Shown one piece after another: positions 34,765 through 44,080 of a stretch of 64,000 nucleotides of DNA. Numbering within the stretch: position 1 is the first letter of the stretch; every line of letters begins with the position of its first letter. The notes beneath the pieces were generated by a model. The model made no database searches and was not told the origin of the DNA. It saw only the letters and a program-made list of their open reading frames with translations. The position numbers and the translations under genes were made by a program. The stretch comes from an uncultured Erysipelotrichaceae bacterium (GTDB lineage: Bacteria > Bacillota_I > Bacilli_A > Erysipelotrichales > Erysipelotrichaceae), in contig CAMVGT010000005.1 of NCBI GenBank assembly GCA_947167125.1, positions 1 to 64,000 on the forward strand, read 5' to 3'.

Positions 34765-37074
34765 ATGAGTTTTGGAAAAAAGAATGTATCCAGATTCCTC
34801 GCAGGTGTTCTCTCAGTAGCGATGCTCGCAGGCTGCAGCAACACACAGCCGTCCGGCGAAGGCCAGACTGACGGCGGCGACGCAGCAGGCAGCTCCGATA
34901 CACCTCTCGTAGTCGGATACTCACCGTTCAACAGCAAGTTCTCACCGTTCTTCTCAGAAACAGCTTATGACCAGGATGTCTATGCAATGACACAGATCGG
35001 TCTGTTCAACAGCGACCGTGTCGGCGCACCTGTTCTGAATGGTATCAAGGGTGAAACAAGAAACTACAATGGCACAGATTATACTTACTACGGACCGTCC
35101 GACATCGAAATCAAGGAAAACGATGACGGAACAGTAGATTACAACATCACTCTTCGTGAAGACCTCACATTCTCTGATGGCGAGCCTGTGACAATCGATG
35201 ACGTAATCTTCTCCATGTATGTACTCTGCGACCCGTCCTATGACGGAAGCTCCTCTCTGTTCTCCGCACCGATCGAAGGTATGGATGCATACCGTTCCGA
35301 TATGGCTTCCCTGATCGACCTGCTCTTCGAAGCTGGACGTGACAACACAAACTTCGATCTTTGGGAGGAAGCACAGCAGACAGACTTCTGGACAAAGTAT
35401 GATGCAGCTACAAAGGGTCTTGCTGAAGAAATCGTTGCTTACTGCGTAGACAACGGATTAAACGAAGAAGGCGACATCCAGGGTGCTGCTGGCAACTGGG
35501 GATTCGAAATTGAAGACAACACAATCGAAGCTTTCCAGAAGGCTCTCGAAGAAGCATACGGCTCTGACGTTGCCGGCATGATCGGCACAGAAGCTGCTGG
35601 CTCCACAGTTGAAGATCTGTTCCCGGGCCTCGAAGACTACAGCCTGAACATGATCACTGTTTCCGATCCGGTTATGAACATCTCCGGTATCAAGAAGACA
35701 GGCGACTTCTCCATGACAGTTCATACAACAAAGGTTGACGCTACAGCTATTTACCAGCTCGGCGTTTCCATCGCTCCGCTGCACTACTATGGTGAAAAGG
35801 ACAAGTATGACTATGACAACAACAAGTTCGGTTTCGACAAGGGCGATCTGAGCCATGTCCGTTCCGTTACAACTCAGCCGATGGGCGCTGGACCTTACAA
35901 GTTCATCAAGTTCGAGAACAAAGTTGTCAACTTCGAAGCTAACGACAGCTACTACCTCGGCGCTCCGAAGACAAAGTACATCAACTTCCAGGAAGTTTCC
36001 GATACAGATAAGCTGAACGGTGTTGTTACAGGCACAATCGATATCACAGATCCGTCCTTCTCCACAGATGCTGCAAACGCAATCAAGGAAGCTAACGGCA
36101 ATGACGATATCGTTGGTGATGTCATCACAACAAATACAGTAGACAACCTCGGTTATGGTTACCTCGGCATCGATGCTGACATCGTCAACATCAATGGTGA
36201 AAAGGGCAGCGACGCTTCCAAGAACCTCCGTAAGGGTCTTGCTACAATCTTCGCTCTCTACCGTGAACTCACAGTCGCTTCCTACTACGGACTCGACCGT
36301 GCTGCTGTTATCAACTATCCGATTTCCAACACATCATGGGCAGCTCCTCAGCCGACAGACGCTGACTACAAGGTTGCTTTCTCCACAGATGTAAACGGCA
36401 ACGACATCTACACATCCGATATGGATGACGATGCTAAGAAGGAAGCTGCTAAGGCTGCAGCTCTCGGCTACTTGGAAGCTGCTGGCTTCACAGTTGCTGA
36501 CGGCAAGGTTACAGCTGCTCCTGAAGGATTCAAGGGCACAGGCGCTAACAACGCAATCGAATACGAAGCTTGGATCCCTGCTGACGGTTCCGGTGATCAC
36601 CCTTCATTCATGCTCCTGACAGAAGCAAGCAAGACATTTGCTGAAATGGGAATCAACCTCATCGTTAAGGACCTCTCCAACTCTTCTGAACTCTGGACAG
36701 CTCTCGAAGCTAACCAGGTACCGATCTGGTGCGCAGCTTGGGGCGCAACAGTTGACCCTGACATGTATCAGATCTACTTCTCCGGTGATGCTAAGAACGC
36801 AGCAGGCGGATCCAACTACATGTATGGTATCGACGATGCTGAACTCAACGGTCTGATTCTTGATGCACGTGCATCCATCGACCAGGCTTACAGAAAGACT
36901 CTGTACAAGGCTTGCCTTGACATCATCGTTGACTGGGCTACAGAAATTCCTGTATATCAGAGACAGAACGCAATTATCTTCAGTACACAGCGTGTCAACA
37001 TGGACACTGTTACTCCGGATATCACTACATTCTATGGCTGGATGAGTGAAATCGAAAAGATCGAACTGAAGTAA
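34765..37074 (+). CDS. oppA: Oligopeptide-binding lipoprotein OppA, enlarged
   Basis: Extracellular peptide-binding lipoprotein (lipobox MLAGC) of the second Opp system, 769 residues against about 550 in usual members. The GGAGGG site 8 nt before ATG 34765 selects the start; the longer frame lacks one. The extra length includes a helical, acidic insert of about 130-140 residues after SAPIEGMDAYRS (roughly residues 175-315). The C-terminal order is the normal one for the family, ending with ELNGLILDARASIDQAYRK and the final strand segment, in contrast to the permuted OppA at 16189. It is followed by an intergenic hairpin that may cut transcription before the permease genes. Confidence 0.9.
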   Translation: MSFGKKNVSRFLAGVLSVAMLAGCSNTQPSGEGQTDGGDAAGSSDTPLVVGYSPFNSKFSPFFSETAYDQDVYAMTQIGLFNSDRVGAPVLNGIKGETRNYNGTDYTYYGPSDIEIKENDDGTVDYNITLREDLTFSDGEPVTIDDVIFSMYVLCDPSYDGSSSLFSAPIEGMDAYRSDMASLIDLLFEAGRDNTNFDLWEEAQQTDFWTKYDAATKGLAEEIVAYCVDNGLNEEGDIQGAAGNWGFEIEDNTIEAFQKALEEAYGSDVAGMIGTEAAGSTVEDLFPGLEDYSLNMITVSDPVMNISGIKKTGDFSMTVHTTKVDATAIYQLGVSIAPLHYYGEKDKYDYDNNKFGFDKGDLSHVRSVTTQPMGAGPYKFIKFENKVVNFEANDSYYLGAPKTKYINFQEVSDTDKLNGVVTGTIDITDPSFSTDAANAIKEANGNDDIVGDVITTNTVDNLGYGYLGIDADIVNINGEKGSDASKNLRKGLATIFALYRELTVASYYGLDRAAVINYPISNTSWAAPQPTDADYKVAFSTDVNGNDIYTSDMDDDAKKEAAKAAALGYLEAAGFTVADGKVTAAPEGFKGTGANNAIEYEAWIPADGSGDHPSFMLLTEASKTFAEMGINLIVKDLSNSSELWTALEANQVPIWCAAWGATVDPDMYQIYFSGDAKNAAGGSNYMYGIDDAELNGLILDARASIDQAYRKTLYKACLDIIVDWATEIPVYQRQNAIIFSTQRVNMDTVTPDITTFYGWMSEIEKIELK

Positions 37075-37101
37075 TTTACACTGAACGTCAAACAGTAACA
37101 G

Positions 37102-37130
37102 GCGGGAGGGTGAAAACTCTCTCGCTTTGT
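37102..37130 (+). terminator. Attenuator-like hairpin between oppA and oppB
   Basis: GCGGGAG pairs with CTCTCGC (one wobble) around a short A-rich loop, followed by TTTGTTTG. A partial terminator here would give more binding protein than permease, a common arrangement. Confidence 0.5.
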
Positions 37131-37235
37131 TTGCTGTTATCTATTCCACTGGTTTCTTCAGGCATATATAATGAATGAAACCAAGAAAGATTATCCGTTT
37201 TTACAAGGATAAAATAGACAGATTGGAGGTATAGA

Positions 37236-38222
37236 ATGAGAAAATATATAATCAAGAGATTACTCCTGTCTTTGGTAATTCTGTTCTTTGTAGCATTCAT
37301 TATCTATGCATTAATGCGCAGTCTTCCCACATCCTATCTTGAAACAATCGCACGTCAGAAGTCGATGCAGCCGGGTTCCAAAACATTTGAAGAATGGATG
37401 GAACAGCTGTCTGCTACCTACGGTATGGACAAAGGCATTATCGGCGGCTTCTTTGAATGGCTCGGCAAGTTCATGACCGGCAACTTCGGCGACAGCTGGT
37501 TCTACACAGTTCCTGTTTTCGAAAAGTTCAAGAGCGTCGTATGGCTTTCCTTCATTATGGGTCTGATTTCCTTCGTGCTCGAGCTGATCATTGCGATCCC
37601 GCTCGGAATTATCGCTGCCACGAAGCAGTATTCGAAAGCTGACTATGCGATCTCGGTATTCGCTCTGGCCGGTATTTCCCTGCCGACATTCTTCTTCGCA
37701 TCCCTGCTGAAACTTGTCTTCTGCGTCAAGCTCGGCTGGTTTGACCTGTTCGGTCTGATGGGAAGAAATTATGAGCAGCTCGATTCGGTAGGCAAGTTCT
37801 TTGACAAGGCTCACCATCTGGTTCTGCCGATCACAACCCTGGTTGTTATCAGCGTCGGTTCCCTGATGCGTTACTGCCGTACAAATATGCTCGAAGTACT
37901 GAATGCGGATTATATCAGAACAGCACGTGCGAAGGGTCTTGATGAACGCAAAGTTATTTACCATCATGCTTTCCGCAATACATTGATTCCGCTTGTCACC
38001 ATGATCGGCGGATCGCTGCCGGGTCTGTTCTCCGGTGCGCTGATTACCGAAACACTTTACAGTATTCCGGGTATCGGACATACATCCTATCAGGCAATGG
38101 TCGCGGGTGATATTCCGTTCTCCATGTTCTACCTGGTATTCATGGCAATCCTGACACTGCTCGGCAACCTGATTTCCGATATTCTGTACGCGGTTGTAGA
38201 CCCGCGTGTCAGAATCGCATAA
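37236..38222 (+). CDS. oppB: Oligopeptide ABC transporter permease OppB (second system)
   Basis: The 328-residue permease has a first helix at about residues 8-28, an external loop and five further helices. The EAA loop reads ADYIRTARAKGLDERKVIYH. The external loop after helix 1 is longer than in the first-system OppB, with a KSMQPGSKTFEEWMEQL segment. GGAGG ribosome-binding site 9 nt upstream. 15 nt separate it from oppC. Confidence 0.93.
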   Translation: MRKYIIKRLLLSLVILFFVAFIIYALMRSLPTSYLETIARQKSMQPGSKTFEEWMEQLSATYGMDKGIIGGFFEWLGKFMTGNFGDSWFYTVPVFEKFKSVVWLSFIMGLISFVLELIIAIPLGIIAATKQYSKADYAISVFALAGISLPTFFFASLLKLVFCVKLGWFDLFGLMGRNYEQLDSVGKFFDKAHHLVLPITTLVVISVGSLMRYCRTNMLEVLNADYIRTARAKGLDERKVIYHHAFRNTLIPLVTMIGGSLPGLFSGALITETLYSIPGIGHTSYQAMVAGDIPFSMFYLVFMAILTLLGNLISDILYAVVDPRVRIA

Positions 38223-38237
38223 GAAAGGAGTTCTGAA

Positions 38238-39788
38238 ATGTCTGAAGATAAAGAAAAGAAAGTTAATGACGCACAGGACTCCCAACAGTTTGACCTGAAT
38301 GATGACAGACGAGTCAAAGTCCTGTCTCCGGGTGCTCTTGTCGCGAAGCGTTTCTTCCGTAACAGAATGGCAGTCGTCGGACTTGTCATCCTCGTTGCAA
38401 TGTTCATTTTCTCCTTCATCGGCGGTCTGATTTCGCCGTACAGCCAGGATCAGCTCTTCTACAGAACTGATATGCAGTCGAAGGAATATGCAAGCGTTAA
38501 GGAAAACACGGATTTCCGCTATGTCAATGCACCGAATCAGGAATTCGGCTCCATTCTGCAGGCACAGGTATTCCTTGCAATCCAGAAGCAGGCTGAGACA
38601 TTTACTTATAAGAGTGTCAACTACACGCTGACAAAAGAAGGCGATGACTTCTACAGCATCGCACAGGGCGGTACAACGCTCGGTCTTGCATTCAAGGATA
38701 TTGTCAGTGAAGCTGAAAAGGGAATCACTGTATCCTATGATGACCAGTTCGCAATCCTCAAGGCTTATTCCAATAAGCAGAATGAAATCGAATATAAAGG
38801 TTCCAAGTACACAATCGATGAAGACGGCGGCGTCTTCAAAGACGGCAAGGAATTCGGATATGTTTCCCCGTATATCGTCAACGCGGCCATGAACGATGTC
38901 TTCCTCACAAGAGAATTCAAGGAAGAACTGGTTGAAGCTGTCACAAACAACGGCGCTGAATTCAAGTTTGTCGGTGAAGACGGCGTTGAATATTCCTATG
39001 ATCTGAAGCTGAACCCGGCAAGCAATGTCTGGTCCGTTCTTCAGGAAAAGGAAACAAAGGTTTATGACACCTATTCCTTCCCGAGCAAGACACATTGGCT
39101 CGGTACAGACCGCAACGGTATGGACATGCTCACAAGACTGATGTACGGCGGACGTGTTTCCCTGGTCATCGGTTTCATCGTTGAAGCAATTTCCACCGTT
39201 CTCGGCGTAATCATGGGCGGTATCTCCGGCTACTTCGGAAAATGGGTTGACAACCTGATCATGCGTATTGTCGATATCTTCTACTGCATTCCTTCCATGC
39301 CGATCATTATTATCCTCGGTGCTGCGATGGACGCAATGAGAGTCGATCCGACAATCCGAATGGTTTACCTGATGCTGATCCTCGGCTTCCTCGGCTGGCC
39401 CGGCATCGCACGTATGGTCAGAGGCCAGATCCTCTCCCTGCGTGAACAGGAATTCATGACAGCGACAGAAGCTACAGGTCTTTCTGTCAGCAGAAGAATC
39501 TTCAAGCACCTCGTACCGAACGTTATCCCGCAGCTGATCGTCAGTGTCACTATGGGTCTTGGCGGAACCATCATCACCGAAGCAACTCTTTCGTTCCTCG
39601 GTCTCGGTGTCAAGTTCCCGTTCGCATCCTGGGGCAACATCATCAACGACGTTAACGATACATTCGTTCTTACAAACTACTGGTTCATCTGGATTCCGGC
39701 AGGTGTATGTCTGCTGACGACTGTCCTTGCGTTCAACCTTGTCGGTGACGGTCTGCGTGACGCATTTGACCCGAGAATGAAGCGATAG
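38238..39788 (+). CDS. oppC: Oligopeptide ABC transporter permease OppC with a large external insert
   Basis: The 516-residue protein is about 200 residues longer than usual OppC. After helix 1 (about 45-66) a soluble region (about 70-280) is inserted before the conserved HWLGTDRNGMDMLTR and the five remaining helices. The EAA loop (QEFMTATEATGLSVSRRIF) and the ending GDGLRDAFDPRMK are normal. Within the insert, YKSVNYTLTKEGDDF and YKGSKYTIDEDGGVF look like two copies of a beta-rich unit, with a third divergent one near 241-257. The insert should lie outside the membrane and could contact the enlarged OppA of this operon. Confidence 0.92.
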   Translation: MSEDKEKKVNDAQDSQQFDLNDDRRVKVLSPGALVAKRFFRNRMAVVGLVILVAMFIFSFIGGLISPYSQDQLFYRTDMQSKEYASVKENTDFRYVNAPNQEFGSILQAQVFLAIQKQAETFTYKSVNYTLTKEGDDFYSIAQGGTTLGLAFKDIVSEAEKGITVSYDDQFAILKAYSNKQNEIEYKGSKYTIDEDGGVFKDGKEFGYVSPYIVNAAMNDVFLTREFKEELVEAVTNNGAEFKFVGEDGVEYSYDLKLNPASNVWSVLQEKETKVYDTYSFPSKTHWLGTDRNGMDMLTRLMYGGRVSLVIGFIVEAISTVLGVIMGGISGYFGKWVDNLIMRIVDIFYCIPSMPIIIILGAAMDAMRVDPTIRMVYLMLILGFLGWPGIARMVRGQILSLREQEFMTATEATGLSVSRRIFKHLVPNVIPQLIVSVTMGLGGTIITEATLSFLGLGVKFPFASWGNIINDVNDTFVLTNYWFIWIPAGVCLLTTVLAFNLVGDGLRDAFDPRMKR

Positions 39789-39800
39789 GAGGAGAGAAAA

Positions 39801-40979
39801 ATGGCTAAGAAAAAAGATGTCGGTTATCTTTCCGCCAAGGAATCAAGAAGAATTTCCAGAGAAAACAGAAAGATTACAAACGAATACGAAAAAAGACACA
39901 AGAGAAAGAATGTACCGGAGTCAGAATATCTGACAACGATGCATGATCCGGCAAATGCGGTTGAATTTGACAACCTGCATACATACTTCTTCACCGATGC
40001 CGGTACAGTTAAATCTGTAGACGGTGTCACATTCGATGTACCGCAGGGTAAGACAGTCGGTATCGTCGGCGAGTCCGGATGCGGCAAATCCGTAACCAGC
40101 CTCTCATTCATGAGACTGCTGCAGAGACCGCAGGGCCAGACAGTCCAGGGCGAAATCAGACTGAATCTCGGTGACAAGGCATATGATGTCACAAAGGCAC
40201 CTGATGAAGTCATGCAGCACATCAGAGGAAACGTGGTTTCCATGATCTTCCAGGAACCGATGACAGCGCTCAATCCGGTATTCCGGATCGGCGATCAGAT
40301 CAATGAGGTTATCGAGCTTCATGACGGCGAAGGAAAGACTCCGGAAGAAGTCAAGGCACGTACAATCGAAATGCTCGAACTCGTCGGTATCGCCAACAGC
40401 GAAGGCGTATACAGCATGTATCCGCATGAACTCTCAGGCGGTATGAGACAGCGTGTCATGATCGCGATGGCTCTGGCGTGCAACCCGAAGGTTATTATCG
40501 CCGATGAGCCTACAACCGCTCTTGACGTTACCATTCAGGCGCAGATCCTCGACCTGCTGAGAAACCTGAAGGACAAGATCAACTCCTCGATCATGTTCAT
40601 TACCCACGACCTCGGTGTTATTGCGGAAATGGCTGACTATGTCGTCGTCATGTATTCCGGACGTATCATCGAAAAGGGTACTGCATCTGATATTTTCCAT
40701 CACCCGGCACATCCGTATACCATCGGTCTGATGAATTCCAAGCCGGTTGTCGGCAAGAAGGTTGACAAGCTTTATTCCATTCCGGGTAAAGTTCCGAACC
40801 CGATCAACATGCCTGACTACTGCTACTTCAAGGACCGCTGCGATAAGTGCGTTGCACAGTGCAATGGCGAATATCCGCACATGGTATCTCTGAGCGATAC
40901 CCACAAGGTAGTCTGCTACAGATACTATGATCAGGGTGAAGTTGATTACAATGACAGAAATGACGGAGGTAATAAGTAA
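39801..40979 (+). CDS. oppD: Oligopeptide ABC transporter ATPase OppD (second system)
   Basis: The 392-residue ATPase has an N-terminal basic extension of about 55 residues not seen in the first OppD. Walker A is GESGCGKS (near residue 92), signature LSGGMRQR, Walker B VIIADEP. The C-terminal cysteine cluster (CYFKDRCDKCVAQC and a later Cys) matches the position in other Opp ATPases where iron-sulfur binding has been described. AGGAGAG precedes the ATG. The stop TAA shares a base with the oppF ATG. Confidence 0.92.
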   Translation: MAKKKDVGYLSAKESRRISRENRKITNEYEKRHKRKNVPESEYLTTMHDPANAVEFDNLHTYFFTDAGTVKSVDGVTFDVPQGKTVGIVGESGCGKSVTSLSFMRLLQRPQGQTVQGEIRLNLGDKAYDVTKAPDEVMQHIRGNVVSMIFQEPMTALNPVFRIGDQINEVIELHDGEGKTPEEVKARTIEMLELVGIANSEGVYSMYPHELSGGMRQRVMIAMALACNPKVIIADEPTTALDVTIQAQILDLLRNLKDKINSSIMFITHDLGVIAEMADYVVVMYSGRIIEKGTASDIFHHPAHPYTIGLMNSKPVVGKKVDKLYSIPGKVPNPINMPDYCYFKDRCDKCVAQCNGEYPHMVSLSDTHKVVCYRYYDQGEVDYNDRNDGGNK

Positions 40980-42022
40980 TGTCCGAAAAGAATACAGTCG
41001 AAGAAATCGATACCTCCTATGAACCTGTAGAATATGATCCGCAGTACATTCTGATGGTCAACAATCTGAAGAAATACTTCCCGATCAAGGGCGGTATGCT
41101 TCAGAAGACTGTCGGCTATGTCAAAGCGGTTGACGGTATCACATTCAATCTCAAACGTGGTACCACCATGGGTCTTGTCGGCGAGTCCGGCTGCGGCAAA
41201 ACAACAACAGGCCGTACAATTCTGCGACTGGCAGGTGAGAAGACTGCAGGTCAGGTTCTCTTCAACGGCAAGGAAGTCTATGATTTCACTGCCAAGGAAA
41301 TGAGAGAAAAGCGTACCGAAATGCAGATCATCTTCCAGGACCCGTTCTCATCCCTGCAGCCCCGTATGCCGGTCGGCGAAATCATCGGCGAAGCTGTACG
41401 TGAGCACGGAATCGTTCCGAAGGAAGAATATGATGACTATATCGATAAGATCATGGATGAGTGCGGACTCCAGCCGTTCCAGAAGGACCGCTATCCGCAT
41501 GAATTCTCCGGCGGACAGAGACAGCGTATCTGCATTGCCAGAGCGCTTGCGCTGAACCCCGAATTCGTCGTCTGCGACGAACCGGTTTCCGCTCTTGACG
41601 TATCGATTCAGGCTCAGATTATCAACCTGCTGAATGAACTGCAGGAAAAGCATAACCTGACTTACCTGTTCATCTCCCACGACCTTTCCGTCGTTGAACA
41701 TATCTCCGATACAGTCGGCGTTATGTACCTCGGCAATCTGGTTGAATACGGACCGACAGACAGCATCTTCAAGAATCCTCTGCATCCGTATACACAGGCT
41801 CTGCTCTCCGCAGTACCGGTACCGGATCCTGACGCAAAGATGAACAGAATCGTTCTGGAAGGCTCCATTCCTTCACCGGCAAATCCTCCGAAGGGATGCA
41901 AATTCCACACAAGATGTTCCAAGTGCATGGAATGCTGCAAGACAGTTCCTCCTAAAATGGTTGAGATCGAAAAGGATCACTTTGTCGTCTGCCATCTTTA
42001 TGACAACGAGGTTGAGAAGTGA
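40979..42022 (+). CDS. oppF: Oligopeptide ABC transporter ATPase OppF (second system)
   Basis: Partner ATPase of 347 residues with Walker [20 protein letters not shown], signature [10 protein letters not shown] and Walker B FVVCDEP. The C-terminal [15 protein letters not shown] is cysteine-rich. It overlaps oppD by 1 nt and the next small gene by 4 nt (GTGA). Confidence 0.92.
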   Translation: MSEKNTVEEIDTSYEPVEYDPQYILMVNNLKKYFPIKGGMLQKTVGYVKAVDGITFNLKRGTTMGLVGESGCGKTTTGRTILRLAGEKTAGQVLFNGKEVYDFTAKEMREKRTEMQIIFQDPFSSLQPRMPVGEIIGEAVREHGIVPKEEYDDYIDKIMDECGLQPFQKDRYPHEFSGGQRQRICIARALALNPEFVVCDEPVSALDVSIQAQIINLLNELQEKHNLTYLFISHDLSVVEHISDTVGVMYLGNLVEYGPTDSIFKNPLHPYTQALLSAVPVPDPDAKMNRIVLEGSIPSPANPPKGCKFHTRCSKCMECCKTVPPKMVEIEKDHFVVCHLYDNEVEK

Positions 42023-42312
42023 GAAAAGAATACGATGAGTCGGATGACGGCCGTATCGTAGCAGATATGACCGGAATCGAACGCCGCAGGGTTCTCTTCG
42101 GCAGAAGGCCGGAAGGAAAACGCGGCGAACTGATGGAACCGGAAAAAGAACAGAAACCGTCTTCCCCGTATTATGCGGAAGAAGAAGTCAGCGGTGAGCA
42201 GAGAAAGTGGTATATCCTCGGTACTCTGAAAGCCGCATTGATGATCGGCGCTGTCTATGCGGTGGCATTCGGACTCGCGATTCTGCTGATGATTCTGATC
42301 TGGAATCACTGA
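42019..42312 (+). CDS. Small single-pass membrane protein coupled to the opp operon
   Basis: A GTG start overlapping the oppF stop (GTGA) begins a 97-residue protein. The N-terminal part is charged (YDESDDGRIVADMTGIERR) and one membrane helix lies at about residues 69-94. I do not recognise a named family. Coupling to oppF suggests a role connected with the transporter, perhaps assembly, or simply convenient expression. A terminator follows immediately. Confidence 0.7.
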   Translation: MRKEYDESDDGRIVADMTGIERRRVLFGRRPEGKRGELMEPEKEQKPSSPYYAEEEVSGEQRKWYILGTLKAALMIGAVYAVAFGLAILLMILIWNH

Positions 42313-42317
42313 AGCTT

Positions 42318-42352
42318 AACAGACTGTGAATGAAAATCCGCAGTCTGTTTTT
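42318..42352 (+). terminator. Rho-independent terminator of the second opp operon
   Basis: Stem AACAGACTG / CAGTCTGTT with a 14-nt loop and a T-rich tail. Confidence 0.8.
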
Positions 42353-42415
42353 GTATTTTTAAGGAAACATATGCAGGAATGGCTTATAATGCTGTAAACA
42401 AAAAGGAGAAAGCGC

Positions 42416-43471
42416 ATGGATACAATTGAAAGAATCAAAGCACTGTCCGACGCCTTCGGCCCTTCGGGATTTGAAGATGATGTCGCCGCACTGGTCAGGT
42501 CTGAACTTGAGGAATACGAAACAAGTATCGACCATATGACAAATGTGCGGTGTGAAAAAGAACCGGGGTCAGAAAAACCGAGAGTCATGCTGGACGCACA
42601 CATGGATGAGGTCGGTGTCATTGTCCAGGCAATCAAACCCAACGGCACACTGCGGTTCCTGCCGCTCGGCGGATGGAGCGCGGTTTCATTCCCGTCCAGT
42701 TCCTTTCAGATCCGCACCAGAAACGGAAATACCGTTCCCGGCGTTGTCGCAATCAAACCGCCTCATTTCATGAAAAAGGATGAGCGGAACAAACCGTCTG
42801 ATGTGTCCGATATGGTGATCGATATCGGCGTCACTTCCAGAGAGGAAGCGGAAGCGCTCGGAATCGGAATCGGTTCCCCGGGCGTTCCGGATATCACATG
42901 CCGCTATGATGAGGAAAGAGGACTTTTCTACGGCAAGGCGTTTGATGACAGAATCGGTGTCGCATGCGCGATTGACACACTGAAGCGTCTGAAGAATGAA
43001 GACCTTCCGTGCAATGTGCAGGGAAGCTTCTCCGTGCAGGAGGAAGTCGGCGAGCGCGGTGTCCGCTGCAATGCCGAAGCACTGAAGCCGGATGTCATGA
43101 TCTGCTTTGAAGGCTGTCCTGCGGATGACACATTCAGCGAGGATTACATGATCCAGGCGGCTCTTGGAAAAGGTCCGATGCTGAGACATATGGATGTGTC
43201 GATGATCACCAACTGGCGCTTTCAGAAACTTGCCCTGGATACCGCAAGGGAAAAGGGAATCCCGGTGCAGGAATCAGTCAGAAGCGGCGGCGGCACGAAC
43301 GGCGCGATGGTGAACCAGACATATGGCGTTCCGGCCATTGTCATCGGCGTTCCGGTCCGCTATATTCATTCATCCAACTGCTTCTGCAGACTCGATGATT
43401 ACGAAAATGCGGTAAAATTGGCAGTTGAGCTCTGTAAGCTGCTCGACAATCAGACAGTTTCAAAGCTTTAG
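42416..43471 (+). CDS. M42 family metallo-aminopeptidase
   Basis: Cytoplasmic dinuclear-metal aminopeptidase of the M42 (glutamyl aminopeptidase/endoglucanase M) family, 351 residues. Metal and catalytic segments are DAHMDEVG (His ~60), KAFDDRIG (Asp ~180), VQEEVGERG (catalytic Glu), FEGCPADD and RYIHSSN. These enzymes trim peptides from the N-terminus, so it fits with the two Opp importers and the M3 peptidase. AAAGGAG lies 8 nt before the ATG, with a TATAAT at 42385-42390. Confidence 0.92.
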   Translation: MDTIERIKALSDAFGPSGFEDDVAALVRSELEEYETSIDHMTNVRCEKEPGSEKPRVMLDAHMDEVGVIVQAIKPNGTLRFLPLGGWSAVSFPSSSFQIRTRNGNTVPGVVAIKPPHFMKKDERNKPSDVSDMVIDIGVTSREEAEALGIGIGSPGVPDITCRYDEERGLFYGKAFDDRIGVACAIDTLKRLKNEDLPCNVQGSFSVQEEVGERGVRCNAEALKPDVMICFEGCPADDTFSEDYMIQAALGKGPMLRHMDVSMITNWRFQKLALDTAREKGIPVQESVRSGGGTNGAMVNQTYGVPAIVIGVPVRYIHSSNCFCRLDDYENAVKLAVELCKLLDNQTVSKL

Positions 43472-43485
43472 CGCGGGAAACTGCG

Positions 43486-43514
43486 TTGAATGCGTATTTT
43501 TACGATGATATAAT
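43486..43514 (+). promoter_or_regulatory. Promoter of the sepF cluster
   Basis: TTGAAT (43486-43491) and TATAAT (43509-43514) are spaced by 17 bp, and the -10 is extended by TGA directly before it. Confidence 0.7.
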
Positions 43515-43539
43515 GAATTCGATATGGAGGTCATAAATT

Positions 43540-43968
43540 ATGGCATTTGAGAAACTGAAGAATTTCATCGCTCCCGTTGATGATGACGATGAAGATGAAG
43601 AATACGAAGAAGAGGAAACAGAAAGAACTGTACAGGTACAGCAGCCTGTCCAGAAACCTGTCAGCACATACGAGTCACAGAAGACCAATGTGAACCGTAT
43701 CCCGACTGACGCACAGATGGTTCTCTTTGAACCGAGAAGCTTCGAGGAAGCAGAAGAGATCGCACGCCATCTCAAGCAGAGAAGGGCATGCGTCATCAAC
43801 CTTCACCGTCTGCAGCGCGAATATGCGCAGCGCACAATTGACTTCCTGACCGGCGTTGTCTTTGCGCTTGACGGAACAATCCAGAAGATCGGACACAATG
43901 TCATTCTCTGCGCACCGAAGAGCGTAAGTGTTGACGGCGTCATCTCACTGGAAAACGATGATGATTGA
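43540..43968 (+). CDS. sepF: Cell division protein SepF
   Basis: FtsZ-binding membrane-anchoring protein of the Gram-positive divisome. The 142 residues start with an amphipathic helix (MAFEKLKNFIA), then a very acidic linker and Gln/Val-rich stretch to about 50, then the conserved SepF domain (PRSFEEAEEIARHLKQRR, INLHRL, RTIDFLTGVVFALDGTIQKIG). GGAGG 8 nt upstream. The downstream ylmH-like frame starts within its last codons. Confidence 0.93.
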   Translation: MAFEKLKNFIAPVDDDDEDEEYEEEETERTVQVQQPVQKPVSTYESQKTNVNRIPTDAQMVLFEPRSFEEAEEIARHLKQRRACVINLHRLQREYAQRTIDFLTGVVFALDGTIQKIGHNVILCAPKSVSVDGVISLENDDD

Positions 43969-44080
43969 CAGGCAGGATTATTCCGGGCTTGCGGCACATC
44001 TTGAAGATCTGCAGAATAAATGCGAAAAATGACACACCGCGACTTCGTCCTATTTTCTGAATGAGGAAGAGCAGGCTGCC

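Noticed and set aside
37311-39509. 732-codon minus-strand open frame opposite oppB/oppC of the second system
   Set aside because: It spans two well-supported genes antisense and encodes no recognisable domains.
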